Assembly: GCA_025964055.1 (NCBI GenBank)
Contig: JAOPZP010000205.1
Location: forward strand, 1-11,457
DNA length: 11,457 nucleotides
Reading direction: 5' to 3'
DNA from: Conexibacter sp.
GTDB lineage: Bacteria > Actinomycetota > Thermoleophilia > Solirubrobacterales > Solirubrobacteraceae
The stretch's first letter is position 1; the number at the start of each line of letters is the position of its first letter. A program made the position numbers and the translations under genes. Under the pieces are notes generated by a model. It ran no database searches and had not been told where the DNA came from. It saw only the letters and a list, made by a program, of their open reading frames with translations. This document shows, piece after piece, positions 1 to 8,949 of this stretch.

Positions 1-2
1 AG

Positions 3-155
3 GCGATCGATGCGATCGTCGCGGACTTCGCGGGCCGCGAGGCCCACCTGACGGGCGTCGCCATCGCCGACACCGCGCTCATGCTCGAGCTCCTCGCCGA
101 GCCGCGCGGGATGGCGCGCCGGCCGGCGTCGCCCCTGCTGCCGGCCCCGGCCTAG
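3..155 (+). CDS. 3' end of an unrecognised gene (partial)
   Basis: An open frame runs in from the left edge and ends at TAG 153-155, giving the last 50 residues of a protein whose start lies outside the window. The visible tail begins AIDAIVADFAGREAHLTGVA, continues with a probable helix (ADTALMLELLAEP) and ends in an Ala/Pro/Arg-rich tail. I recognise no domain. Codon use is GC-rich like the neighbouring genes, and the stop lies 31 bp before the TTG start of the methyltransferase on the same strand, so the two could be co-transcribed. Because only the C-terminus is visible, the frame could also be chance in this GC-rich DNA; function unknown. Confidence 0.5.
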   Translation, partial: AIDAIVADFAGREAHLTGVAIADTALMLELLAEPRGMARRPASPLLPAPA

Positions 156-186
156 TGGGTCGCACGCCGCAGTAGGGTCTTCGAGG

Positions 187-2688
187 TTGGTGGCCCAGTT
201 CGACGCCGAGAAGATCACCGACCGCTTCTTCGGGCGGTACGCCAGCTGCCACGCAGCGCTGGAGGAGCGGATCACCGGGCTGGGCGGCACCGAGGCGCGG
301 CGCCGCTACGCGTCGCTGCTGCTGCACCGGCTGATGTTCGTCACCTTCCTGGAGAAGCGCGGCTTCCTCCACGGCGACCGCGCCTACCTGCGCACCAGCC
401 TGGACGCGACCCGCCGGCTCCGCGGTCCCGACGCGTTCTACCGCGAGCTGCTGCTGCCGCTCTTCCATCACGGGCTCGGCTCGCGCGAGCAGGCCTACCC
501 CGACGCGGAGATCGCGGCGATCGTCGGCGAGGTCCCCTACGTCGGCGGCGGCCTCTTCGAGGAGCACGAGCTCGAGCAGGCCCACACGATCGGCGTCGCC
601 GACCGCGAGCTCGAGCGCGTGCTCGACCTCCTCGACGCGTTCACGTGGCACCTCGGCGCGCGCCCCGCCGGCGAGCCCGACGCGGTCGACCCCGGCGTGA
701 TCGGCGCGATCTTCGAGCGCTACGTCAACCTGACCTCGACCGGCCAGAAGCAGGGCGGCGCGTACTACACCAACAACGACGTGACCGGCTACATGGCCGG
801 CGTCACGCTCGTGCCGCGCCTGCTGGAGCGCATCGCCGCGCGCTGCGGGATCGGCTGGGCGCGGCTGGTCCGGGAGGAGCCTGCGCGCTACGTCCCGGCG
901 GCGCTGCTCCATGGCCGCACGGCGGCCGGACGGTGGCGCGCCGTGCCACAGGTTCCGGGACCTCCCGACCGCGCGCTGCAGCTCGCCGACGAGTCGTGGA
1001 TCGAGACGCTCGACCGCCGCGCCCACGCCGACCGGCTGCTGGCGACGATCGCTGCGGGCGAGGTGCGCACGGTCGACGACCTGATCTCCCACAACCTCGA
1101 CGCGCAGGCGCTGCTGGCCGACGTCATCGGCCGGCTGCGCTCCGCCGCCGACGTGACGGCCGCCTGGGAGGAGGTGACCGCCACCACGGTCATCGACCCC
1201 ACCTGCGGCTCGGGCGCGTTCCTGTTCGCGGCGCTCGGCGTGCTCGACGAGGTCTACGGCCTCCTGCTCACGCGGGCGCGCGAGGAGAACGCGAGCGGCG
1301 TCTCGTCGCCGGCGCTGCGGCGCGTCGTCGACGAGGCCGACCGCCATCCCAACGACGCCTACGCGCGCCGCCGGCACGCGGTGCTCCACAACCTTCACGG
1401 GCTCGACCTGATGCCCGAGGCGCTGGAGATCGCGAAGGTGCGGCTGTTCCTGGCGCTGGCCTCGACGCTGGAGGCGCGCGGCGAGATCGAGCCGCTCCCT
1501 GACCTCGACGACATCCTGCGCGCCGGCAACCTGCTGCTCGACGCCGACGTGTTCGGCGACGTCGCCGGCGGCTTCGACGTCGTCCTGGGCAACCCGCCGT
1601 TCATCGCGCGCGGACGCATCGGCTACGCGATCGACGGCTATGCGACGGCCGGACTGCCCGACGTCTACGCGCCGTGCGTCGAGCGCGCGCTGGAGCTGCT
1701 CGCGCCCGCCGGCCGGTTCGCGATGGTGCTGCCGATCGCCTTCCAGTTCAGCGCCGGGCACGCCGCGGCGCGCCGGGTCGTGCTGGAGCAGGGCAGCGTG
1801 TGGGTGGCGACGTTCTCGCGCAACCCGTCGGCGCTGTTCACGTCGAGCGTCGGCGTGCGGCCGATCATCGTGGCGACCAGCCCGCAGCCCGGCGCCGTGC
1901 GCACCACGGCGACGCGCCGCTGGCAGGCCGGCGCCCGCGGCGCGCTGTTCGACACGCTGCGCTACGCCGCGCTCCCGGCGGAGGTGCGCCACGCGCTCTG
2001 GCTGCCGCGGACCGGCGACGACGAGGTCGCCGCGTTGTTGATGGCGTTGACGGCGCGCGGCGCGCGGGTCGGCACGCGGGTCGTCCGCGGCGGCGAGTTC
2101 GCCGTCGGGTTCAAGGCCTTCGCCCTGTACTACCTGCCCGTCTACACGACGGTGCCACCGGTCTACGACGCGGCGCGCCGGCGCGTCGCACCGCCCGCCG
2201 ACAAGTCCTTGTCCTTCGCCACGCGCGAGGACCAGCTGCTGGCCTTCGCGCTGATGGCCGGCGAGCTCGGGCTGTTGTGGTGGATGAGCACCGCCGACGA
2301 CTTCAACCTCGGCCGCGGGACGATGCGCACGCTGCCGATCGGCCTGGAGCAGCTCGACGGCTCACGGTCGGACGAGCTGCTCACCCTGGCCGAGCGCCTG
2401 GAGACCGAGCTGCACCGCGAGGAGCACCTGCTCTTCACCCCCTACAACGGGCTGATGACCGGCAGCTGGGACCTGCGCCGCGTCCGCGAGCACTCGCGCG
2501 CCTTCGACGCGGCGGCGCTGGACGCCCTCGGGCTGGGCGACTACCGCGAGGCCGTGCTGCGGGCGGCGGCCCGGTTCGGCAAGTCGACGGGCGAGCGCAA
2601 CGGGACCCGGCGCGGGGTCGGGTGGCTGGCGGCGCCGGCGCAGGGGAACGTCGCGCGCCCGGCCGGGCCGGGCGCGCGACGGGTCTAG
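187..2688 (+). CDS. Eco57I/type IIG-like adenine-specific DNA methyltransferase, apparently without a nuclease domain
   Basis: Probable SAM-dependent N6-adenine DNA methyltransferase of 833 residues. Seen in order: a helical N-terminal part with HRLMFVTFLEKRGFL (47-61) and VPYVGGGLFEEHELE (about 116-130), both typical of the large Eco57I/PglX-like family; a motif-X-like GGAYYT (YYT 193-195); the SAM-binding motif I DPTCGSGAF (337-345); the catalytic motif IV NPPF (469-472); and a C-terminal region, probably the target-recognition domain, ending near residue 820. Type IIG relatives usually carry a PD-(D/E)XK nuclease ahead of the HRLMF region. Here only about 45 residues precede it and no such motif is visible, so I infer a methylase-only protein. 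The start is TTG 187 with AGGG nine bases upstream; GTG 190 is an alternative. No restriction or BREX/DISARM partner is visible. The DNA target is unknown. Confidence 0.88.
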   Translation: MVAQFDAEKITDRFFGRYASCHAALEERITGLGGTEARRRYASLLLHRLMFVTFLEKRGFLHGDRAYLRTSLDATRRLRGPDAFYRELLLPLFHHGLGSREQAYPDAEIAAIVGEVPYVGGGLFEEHELEQAHTIGVADRELERVLDLLDAFTWHLGARPAGEPDAVDPGVIGAIFERYVNLTSTGQKQGGAYYTNNDVTGYMAGVTLVPRLLERIAARCGIGWARLVREEPARYVPAALLHGRTAAGRWRAVPQVPGPPDRALQLADESWIETLDRRAHADRLLATIAAGEVRTVDDLISHNLDAQALLADVIGRLRSAADVTAAWEEVTATTVIDPTCGSGAFLFAALGVLDEVYGLLLTRAREENASGVSSPALRRVVDEADRHPNDAYARRRHAVLHNLHGLDLMPEALEIAKVRLFLALASTLEARGEIEPLPDLDDILRAGNLLLDADVFGDVAGGFDVVLGNPPFIARGRIGYAIDGYATAGLPDVYAPCVERALELLAPAGRFAMVLPIAFQFSAGHAAARRVVLEQGSVWVATFSRNPSALFTSSVGVRPIIVATSPQPGAVRTTATRRWQAGARGALFDTLRYAALPAEVRHALWLPRTGDDEVAALLMALTARGARVGTRVVRGGEFAVGFKAFALYYLPVYTTVPPVYDAARRRVAPPADKSLSFATREDQLLAFALMAGELGLLWWMSTADDFNLGRGTMRTLPIGLEQLDGSRSDELLTLAERLETELHREEHLLFTPYNGLMTGSWDLRRVREHSRAFDAAALDALGLGDYREAVLRAAARFGKSTGERNGTRRGVGWLAAPAQGNVARPAGPGARRV
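2650..2680. terminator. Perfect 13-bp GC hairpin between convergent genes, probable bidirectional terminator
   Basis: Arms GTCGCGCGCCCGG (2650-2662) and CCGGGCGCGCGAC (2668-2680) pair perfectly around a 5-base loop. The hairpin lies inside the last codons of the methyltransferase and begins four bases past the stop of the PPC gene on the other strand, so it can end the transcript of the minus-strand operon. Neither side has a U-tract, so this would be the tail-less type of terminator often proposed for GC-rich actinobacteria. Termination is inferred from position and structure. Confidence 0.6.
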
Positions 2689-3239
2689 CCCTGCGCGGCG
2701 AGCTCGTAGAACGGCAGGCCGTTGGGGTAGGTCTCGACGCCGCTGTCGTCGTCGCGGTGGAAGGACAGGTCGATGCCCTGGGTGTCGGCGATGACGACCA
2801 CGAAGTGCGACTTGGGGTGCAGCGAGCGCACCAGGCAGCCCTCGATCAGATGGCCGCAGTGCGTCTCGCCACCGACGCTGACCACGAGGTGCACGTGGAG
2901 GAACGGATCGCCGGCGGTCAACGTGATCTGCGACACCTGGGACTTCCACGAGTCGACCGTGCGGCCGATGTACCCGGTGCCGGTCGCCTCGGCCAGGCCG
3001 TCGAGCTCGATGAACTCCGGCGGCGCCTCCACGCGGTCCTTCTTGACCGGCGTGCTCAGGCGCGTCTTGGTCAGCGCCCCGGTGATGTTGAGGACGAGCC
3101 CGGTCTCGATCTGCTCGGCCTTGCAGACGTCGACGATGCTCGTGTAGAGGTCGGCGCCGGGCGCGAGCTGGGCGTAGACGATCTTGCCGAGCTGGCCGAC
3201 GACGGTGGACTGGACCTGCTGCTGCTCGCTGGTCTCCAT
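2685..3239 (-). CDS. PPC/DUF296 (PCC domain) protein, possible metal-binding enzyme or accessory protein
   Basis: A 184-residue protein that is almost entirely one PPC/DUF296 domain. The family signature is clear: a PGADLYTSI segment (27-35), a VLNITGALTKTRL strand-turn-strand (49-61), and LHVHLVVS followed by THCGHLIEGCLV (about 114-137). Histidines 115, 117, 127 and 130 match the conserved H-x-H ... H positions that bind metal in some structures of this family. There is no AT-hook as in plant DNA-binding members, so a DNA role is not supported. The ATG at 3239 is preceded by AAGGAG at good spacing; the same frame stays open far upstream, but that is a shadow of the aldolase gene. It is last in the transporter operon, 29 bp after the aldolase, which suggests a role in the same pathway. 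Exact function unknown. Confidence 0.88.
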   Translation of the reverse strand: METSEQQQVQSTVVGQLGKIVYAQLAPGADLYTSIVDVCKAEQIETGLVLNITGALTKTRLSTPVKKDRVEAPPEFIELDGLAEATGTGYIGRTVDSWKSQVSQITLTAGDPFLHVHLVVSVGGETHCGHLIEGCLVRSLHPKSHFVVVIADTQGIDLSFHRDDDSGVETYPNGLPFYELAAQG

Positions 3240-3268
3240 GGGTGCTCCTTCTGCGCGCGCCGGGCTGG

Positions 3269-4090
3269 TCACCCGATCGCCTGCTTTGCCTGCTGGACGG
3301 AATTGGTGAGGGCCGAGCTCATCAGCAGGCAGTCGATGCCCGCGATGTAGAAGGAGCCCGGGTACCAGCCGGTCTCGCCGGCCTGGCCGATCGACACCGA
3401 GATCCCCACGCCCCGCTCGCGGCACTTGCGGTACACGAGGTCGGCCGCGGCCTGGCACGCCTCGACGTCGAACCCGACGTCGGCGGCGTAGTCGGCCCAG
3501 CCGAACAGCACGGCGTCGAGGTGCTCGACGGCGAGGATGTCGTCGATGTTCTCGACGCCCTCGACGCTCTCGACGATGAAGACGCGCAGGATGTCGTTGG
3601 TGGCCTTCTCGACGTACTGCGGTGAGTAGACGCCGCGCTTGGCGGGATCGCTCTCGCGCAGCTGGGTGGCGGCGGCACCGCCCTCCCACATCGCGTAGCG
3701 CGTGTGCGAACCGCCCCATCCGCGCGTGCCGGCCGGCGGGTACAGCGTGCCGGCGATGGCCTCGGCGGCCTGCGCCCCGGTGCGGATGTTGGCGAAGATC
3801 AGGCCCATCGCCCCGGCGTCGAGCAGCTTGCTGGAGGTGTGGGCGTCGATGCCCGCCGGGCGCGCGATCGGGGTCACGCCCGCCGCCTCCGACGCGATGA
3901 TCAGCGCCTCGGCGGTCTCCAGGGTCATCGTCGTGTGCTCGAGGTCGATGAACGTCGCGTCGGCCCCCGCCGCTCCGACGATCTCCGCCAGCGGCGGCCA
4001 CGGAACGGTGAGCCACATGGCCACTGCGGGCTCGGTGCGGATGCGCTCCTTGAACGTGTTCTTCCTCGTCTGCCAATACGGCTGGGTCAT
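3269..4090 (-). CDS. HpcH/HpaI-family aldolase (class II pyruvate-type aldolase)
   Basis: A 273-residue cytoplasmic TIM-barrel aldolase of the HpcH/HpaI type. Characterised members cleave 4-hydroxy-2-oxo acids to pyruvate plus an aldehyde, using a divalent metal. Landmarks seen: FIDLEH (47-52, catalytic His52), PIARPAG (74-80, substrate-binding Arg77), YPPAGTRGWG (117-126), VESVEG (173-178, metal ligand Glu174) and GWADYA (197-202, metal ligand Asp200). All four key residues are present, so it should be active; the FIDLEH and AR motifs point to the HpaI branch rather than CoA-dependent citrate/malyl-CoA lyases. The ATG at 4090 follows AGGGAG with a six-base spacer, and the gene starts 13 bp after livF, in the same operon. 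Its linkage to an importer and a CoA ligase suggests catabolism of an imported acid; the actual substrate is unknown. Confidence 0.9.
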   Translation of the reverse strand: MTQPYWQTRKNTFKERIRTEPAVAMWLTVPWPPLAEIVGAAGADATFIDLEHTTMTLETAEALIIASEAAGVTPIARPAGIDAHTSSKLLDAGAMGLIFANIRTGAQAAEAIAGTLYPPAGTRGWGGSHTRYAMWEGGAAATQLRESDPAKRGVYSPQYVEKATNDILRVFIVESVEGVENIDDILAVEHLDAVLFGWADYAADVGFDVEACQAAADLVYRKCRERGVGISVSIGQAGETGWYPGSFYIAGIDCLLMSSALTNSVQQAKQAIG

Positions 4091-4103
4091 CTCGGTCTCC
4101 CTT

Positions 4104-4813
4104 TCACGAGAGGTACATGGACGCGAGGAGGCCGGACGAGACCAGCTCCGAGGACGAGCCCTCGTGCACGATCAGTCCGTCCTTCATGAGGTAGCCACGG
4201 GTGCAGATGGCGAGCGCCGCGTGCGCGTTCTGCTCGGCGATGAGCATCGACAGCTCACGCTCGGCCATGATGTTGCGGATGGCCTCCAGCACGTCGCCGA
4301 CGATCTTGGGCGCGAGGCCCATCGTCGGCTCGTCCATGAGCACCACGCGCGGCTCGGACATGATCGCCCGGCCGATCGCGAGCATCTGCTGCTCGCCGCC
4401 GCTCAACGTTCCGGCCGCCTGCGCGCGCCGGTCGTAGAGGTGGGGGAAGATCTCCCAGACGAGCTTCTTGGTCTCCGCGCGGCGCGCCTTGCCGCTCCAG
4501 AACGCGCCGAGCTCGAGGTTCTCCTCGATCGACAGCGTCCCGGTGACGCGGCGTCCCTCGGGCACGACCGCCAGGCCCGCCTTCACGCGCCGGTACGAGG
4601 CGCGGCGCGTGACGTCGCGCGCGCCGAGGTGGACGGTGCCGCCGCCGCGCAGCGGCAGGCCCACGAGCGCCGAGATCAGGCTCGACTTGCCGGCGCCGTT
4701 GGCGCCGAGCAGGGCGACCGCCTCGGACGGCTCGATGTGCAGCGAGACGCCGCGGACCGCCTGCACCGCGCCGTAGGCGACCTCGACGTCGGCGCACTCG
4801 AGCACGGCGGTGC

Positions 4814-4817
<4 letters not shown>
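4104..4817 (-). CDS. livF: LivF-type ABC transporter ATP-binding protein
   Basis: Second ATPase of a branched-chain-amino-acid-type (HAAT family) importer, 237 residues, the usual LivF length. Seen: Walker A GANGAGKSS (38-46), the LivF-typical VPEGRRV (85-91), the signature LSGGEQQ (138-144), Walker B VVLMDEP (158-164) and the LivF-type AEQNA (195-199) in place of the usual switch histidine. It would pair with the ATPase half of the fused upstream gene to drive import. Its ATG overlaps the stop of the permease-ATPase fusion by four bases (ATGA), indicating translational coupling. The aldolase gene follows 13 bp later. HAAT importers carry branched-chain amino acids but also aromatic and other organic acids, so the substrate is open. 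Confidence 0.95.
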
Positions 4818-6609
<1,792 letters not shown>

Positions 6610-6613
<4 letters not shown>

Positions 6614-7482
6614 GGGCGGGCCGCGATCGGGGCGCCGAAGAAGCCGGTGGGCCGGACCATGAGCATCACGATCAGCAGGCCGAAGGCCAGCGCGTTGGAG
6701 TAGTCCGACAGGCCCGCGGACACGCTGCCGACCTGGATGGCGGCGAGCACGACGCTCGCCAGCAGCGTGCCCGGAACGCTGCCGAAGCCGCCGAGGACGA
6801 CGACGACGAACCCGGCGAGCAGGAACTCGTCGCCCATCGAGTAGCTGACGGTGGAGTAGAGGATCGCCGTGACGACACCCGCCACGCCGGCGAACAGGCC
6901 CGACATGAGGAACATCAGCCGGATCAGCGACTCCGTCGGCAGGCCGATCATCCGCGCGGCGTCCTCGTCGAACTCGGTCGCCCGCACCGCGCGCCCGATC
7001 GAGCTCCGCGTGAGCACGAGCGCGGTCACGCCGTAGACCACCGCCGCGGCGCCGACCGCCAGCAGCTGGGTGTCGCTGATCGTCACCGAGCCGATCTTGT
7101 GGATGCCCTGCGGCAGCGCGCCGGAGGGCAGGCTGAGCACCTGCGCGCCGGTGTGCTCGCGCAGGAGCGCGACGATGATCAGCGAGGCGCCCAGCGACGC
7201 CACCATCGGCAGGAAGCCGGCGCCTCCGCGGCGGCGCAGCGGAGCGAGCGTGAGCTCGTTGATCGCCAGCGAGACGGCGGCGGCCGCGAGCGCGGCCACC
7301 ACCAGCCCGACCCAGATCGACGACCCGCCGTGGGTGACCTCGTAGGCCACGACTGCGGCGAGGGCGAACAGCGCCCCCTGGGCGAGGTTGAGGATGTTCA
7401 ACCCGCCCAGGACGAGGTTGAACCCGAGCGCGAACATCGCGTAGACGCTCGCGGTCACGATCGTGTTGACGACCTGTTGCAT
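6610..7482 (-). CDS. livH: LivH-type ABC transporter permease
   Basis: A 290-residue inner-membrane permease with about eight hydrophobic segments, the normal size for LivH. Family landmarks are the N-terminal ASVYAMFALGFNLVLGGLNI (11-30) followed by NLAQGALF (32-39), the coupling loop GRAVRATEFDEDAARMIGL (163-181), and GGFGSVPG (231-238) before the last segments. It should form the membrane channel together with the permease half of the fused next gene. The ATG at 7482 has only a weak GGCGGG-like ribosome site and lies 35 bp after the binding-protein gene; its stop overlaps the next start by four bases. Substrate specificity cannot be read from the permease. Confidence 0.93.
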
Positions 7483-7517
7483 GGCGCCCGCCGCTCAGCC
7501 GATCCGAGACCCGGTTC

Positions 7518-8756
7518 TCAGTTCCCGGTCCAGCCGGCGAAGACCTGGTCGCCGGGGATCGTGTCGATGACCTCGGGCGTGACCGTGTTGCCGCTGGCGT
7601 TGAGCTTGACGATGATCGCGCCCATCGTGGCGGCGCGGTCCTTCATGGTCAGCTTGCCGTCGCCGTAGATCGACTCGATCTCACCGAGGTTGCCCAGCGT
7701 CTCCTTGAGCTTCTCGCGATAGGACTGGGCGTCGCCGCTCGGCTTGCCCGCCTTCTTGACGGCGGCGGCGATGGTCTCCACGGCGGCGTAGCCGTTGGCG
7801 GCGAACGTGTCGGGCTCGGCGTTGTAGGCGGCCTTGAAGTCCTTGATGAACTTGTCGTTCTTGGGCGTGCCGCCGGTCGGGTTCCAGTAGGTCGCGAAGT
7901 ACGTGTTGGCCGCGGCCTTGCCGGCGATCTCGATGACCGAGCTGGCGCCCAGGTTCTGCTCGCCGATGAACGGCACGTCGAGGCCGCTCTGGCGCGCCTG
8001 GACCATGACCTGTCCCGCCTGGCCACCGAGCACGGCGATGACCAGCGCGCCCGGCTTCTTGGAGGCGATGCGCGTGAGCTCGCTGCGGAAGTTGGTGGTG
8101 TCGGCGGTGCGCACCGACTCGGCGTCGGTGATCGGGGCGCCGGCCTTGGCCAGGCCCGCGGACATGATCTTGGCCGCGTTGACGGCGCCTGGGTTCTCCT
8201 TGAGCACCAGCGACGCGGAGCTCTTGAGGCCGAGCTGCGGCGCGACCTTCGTGGTCATGAGCGACAGCGCCGGATCCAGCGGCTGCGCGGTGCGGAAGAT
8301 GTAGTCGCCCATCTTCACGATGTCCGGGATGACGCAGTCGGCGTTCAGCGCCGGCACCTTGAGCTGCTGGGCGACCGGCAGGGCGGCCTGGCAGATGTTG
8401 CTGGCGGTGTAGCCGGCGATGACCGCGACCTTGTCCTGCTGGACCAGGCGCCGCGTGACGTCGATCGAGGTCGGCTGGTCGGACTTGTCGTCGGCGAAGA
8501 CGGGCTCGAGCTTGATGCCGGAGGCGGCCAGCGACGCGTTGGCGTCCTTGAAGCCGAGCTTCATGGCCTTCTGCATCTGGACGCCGGCGAACGCGACGGG
8601 GCCCGAGAGCGACAGCGGCACGCCGACCTTGACGACGGTCTGGCCCGCCGAGTTCGTCTTGGCGCTGGACGAGGTGCCCGACCCGCACCCGGCGACCGCG
8701 AGACCCAGCGCGCCCGAGACCGCCACGACGACTACCGCTGCAGAACGACCAGCCAT
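7518..8756 (-). CDS. HAAT-family substrate-binding lipoprotein (Leu/Ile/Val-binding-protein fold)
   Basis: A 412-residue extracytoplasmic binding protein of the type I periplasmic-binding fold (Peripla_BP_6), the receptor of the importer encoded by the next three genes. The N-terminus is a lipoprotein signal: MAGR, a hydrophobic stretch, then lipobox VAGC with Cys24 as the lipidated residue, and a Ser/Thr/Gly linker. The mature part has VKVGVPLSLSGPVAFAG (42-58), typical of the family's first strand and loop, and VIAGYTASNICQAALPVA (112-129). Cys122 and Cys141 are the only other cysteines and could form a disulfide. The ATG at 8756 is chosen because of the strong AGGAGGAGGA just upstream; the open frame extending to 8834 would put residues before the signal peptide. 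First gene of the operon. Ligand unknown. Confidence 0.94.
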   Translation of the reverse strand: MAGRSAAVVVVAVSGALGLAVAGCGSGTSSSAKTNSAGQTVVKVGVPLSLSGPVAFAGVQMQKAMKLGFKDANASLAASGIKLEPVFADDKSDQPTSIDVTRRLVQQDKVAVIAGYTASNICQAALPVAQQLKVPALNADCVIPDIVKMGDYIFRTAQPLDPALSLMTTKVAPQLGLKSSASLVLKENPGAVNAAKIMSAGLAKAGAPITDAESVRTADTTNFRSELTRIASKKPGALVIAVLGGQAGQVMVQARQSGLDVPFIGEQNLGASSVIEIAGKAAANTYFATYWNPTGGTPKNDKFIKDFKAAYNAEPDTFAANGYAAVETIAAAVKKAGKPSGDAQSYREKLKETLGNLGEIESIYGDGKLTMKDRAATMGAIIVKLNASGNTVTPEVIDTIPGDQVFAGWTGN

Positions 8757-8760
8757 GTTC

Positions 8761-8770
8761 TCCTCCTCCT
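8761..8770 (-). promoter_or_regulatory. Strong ribosome binding site fixing the start of the binding-protein gene
   Basis: On the minus strand AGGAGGAGGA lies four bases before ATG 8756, with the AGGAGG core at about eight bases. It supports the ATG directly ahead of the lipoprotein signal over upstream starts in the same frame, and fits a highly expressed binding protein. Confidence 0.75.
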
Positions 8771-8798
8771 GATGGAAGGGGCGAAAGCGCGCGCCGAC

Positions 8799-8844
8799 CA
8801 GCACGGCCGCCCGTTCCCCACTGGCGACCGTCAAGCTCGTGCTG
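8799..8844 (-). other. Possible leader RNA stem-loop upstream of the transporter operon
   Basis: In the predicted untranslated leader, 8823-8831 pairs with 8803-8811 as a nine-base stem with one G-U pair and an 11-base loop. CAGC/GCTG (8841-8844 with 8799-8802) can extend it across a nine-base bulge. It ends about 40 bases before the start codon. It has no U-tract, so it is not a clear attenuator. In DNA this GC-rich a chance fold is possible. Confidence 0.28.
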
Positions 8845-8858
8845 ACCCCAAAGTTGAA

Positions 8859-8876
8859 TCCGTCCTCAAGGACTGA
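8859..8876. promoter_or_regulatory. Imperfect 18-bp palindrome, candidate operator of the transporter operon
   Basis: TCCGTCCTCAAGGACTGA is a dyad in which seven of eight arm positions pair around a central CA. It lies about 5 to 22 bases downstream of the transcription start predicted from the promoter-like pair at 8887-8915, where a bound repressor would block the polymerase. The GntR-type regulator encoded just upstream is the obvious candidate to bind it, but this is inference from position. Confidence 0.42.
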
Positions 8877-8886
8877 AGACTAGGCC

Positions 8887-8915
8887 ACCATACACAGGGC
8901 TCCCGGACGTGTCCA
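8887..8915 (-). promoter_or_regulatory. Candidate promoter of the transporter operon
   Basis: On the minus strand TGGACA (8915-8910, one mismatch to TTGACA) and TATGGT (8892-8887, two mismatches to TATAAT) are separated by exactly 17 bases. This lies between the regulator stop and the binding-protein start and predicts transcription from about 8880, leaving a leader of roughly 124 bases. It is the best housekeeping-type promoter I found in the window. Confidence 0.5.
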
Positions 8916-8949
8916 GCCGGAATCGAAGAAGCCCTGGCGTCGCTCCGGC

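Noticed and set aside
79..1992. 637-codon open frame on the minus strand opposite the methyltransferase
   Set aside because: The translation is a low-complexity Arg/Ala/Gly/Val-rich mix with no domain, and the opposite strand has clear methyltransferase motifs. GC-rich third positions leave antisense frames open.
2685..4076. A 463-residue version of the PPC protein with a long N-terminal extension
   Set aside because: The extension is the aldolase gene read in another frame. A strong AAGGAG site places the real start at 3239, where the domain begins.
8757..8834. Longer N-terminus for the substrate-binding protein
   Set aside because: It would put 26 residues before the lipoprotein signal peptide, while AGGAGGAGGA sits directly before ATG 8756.
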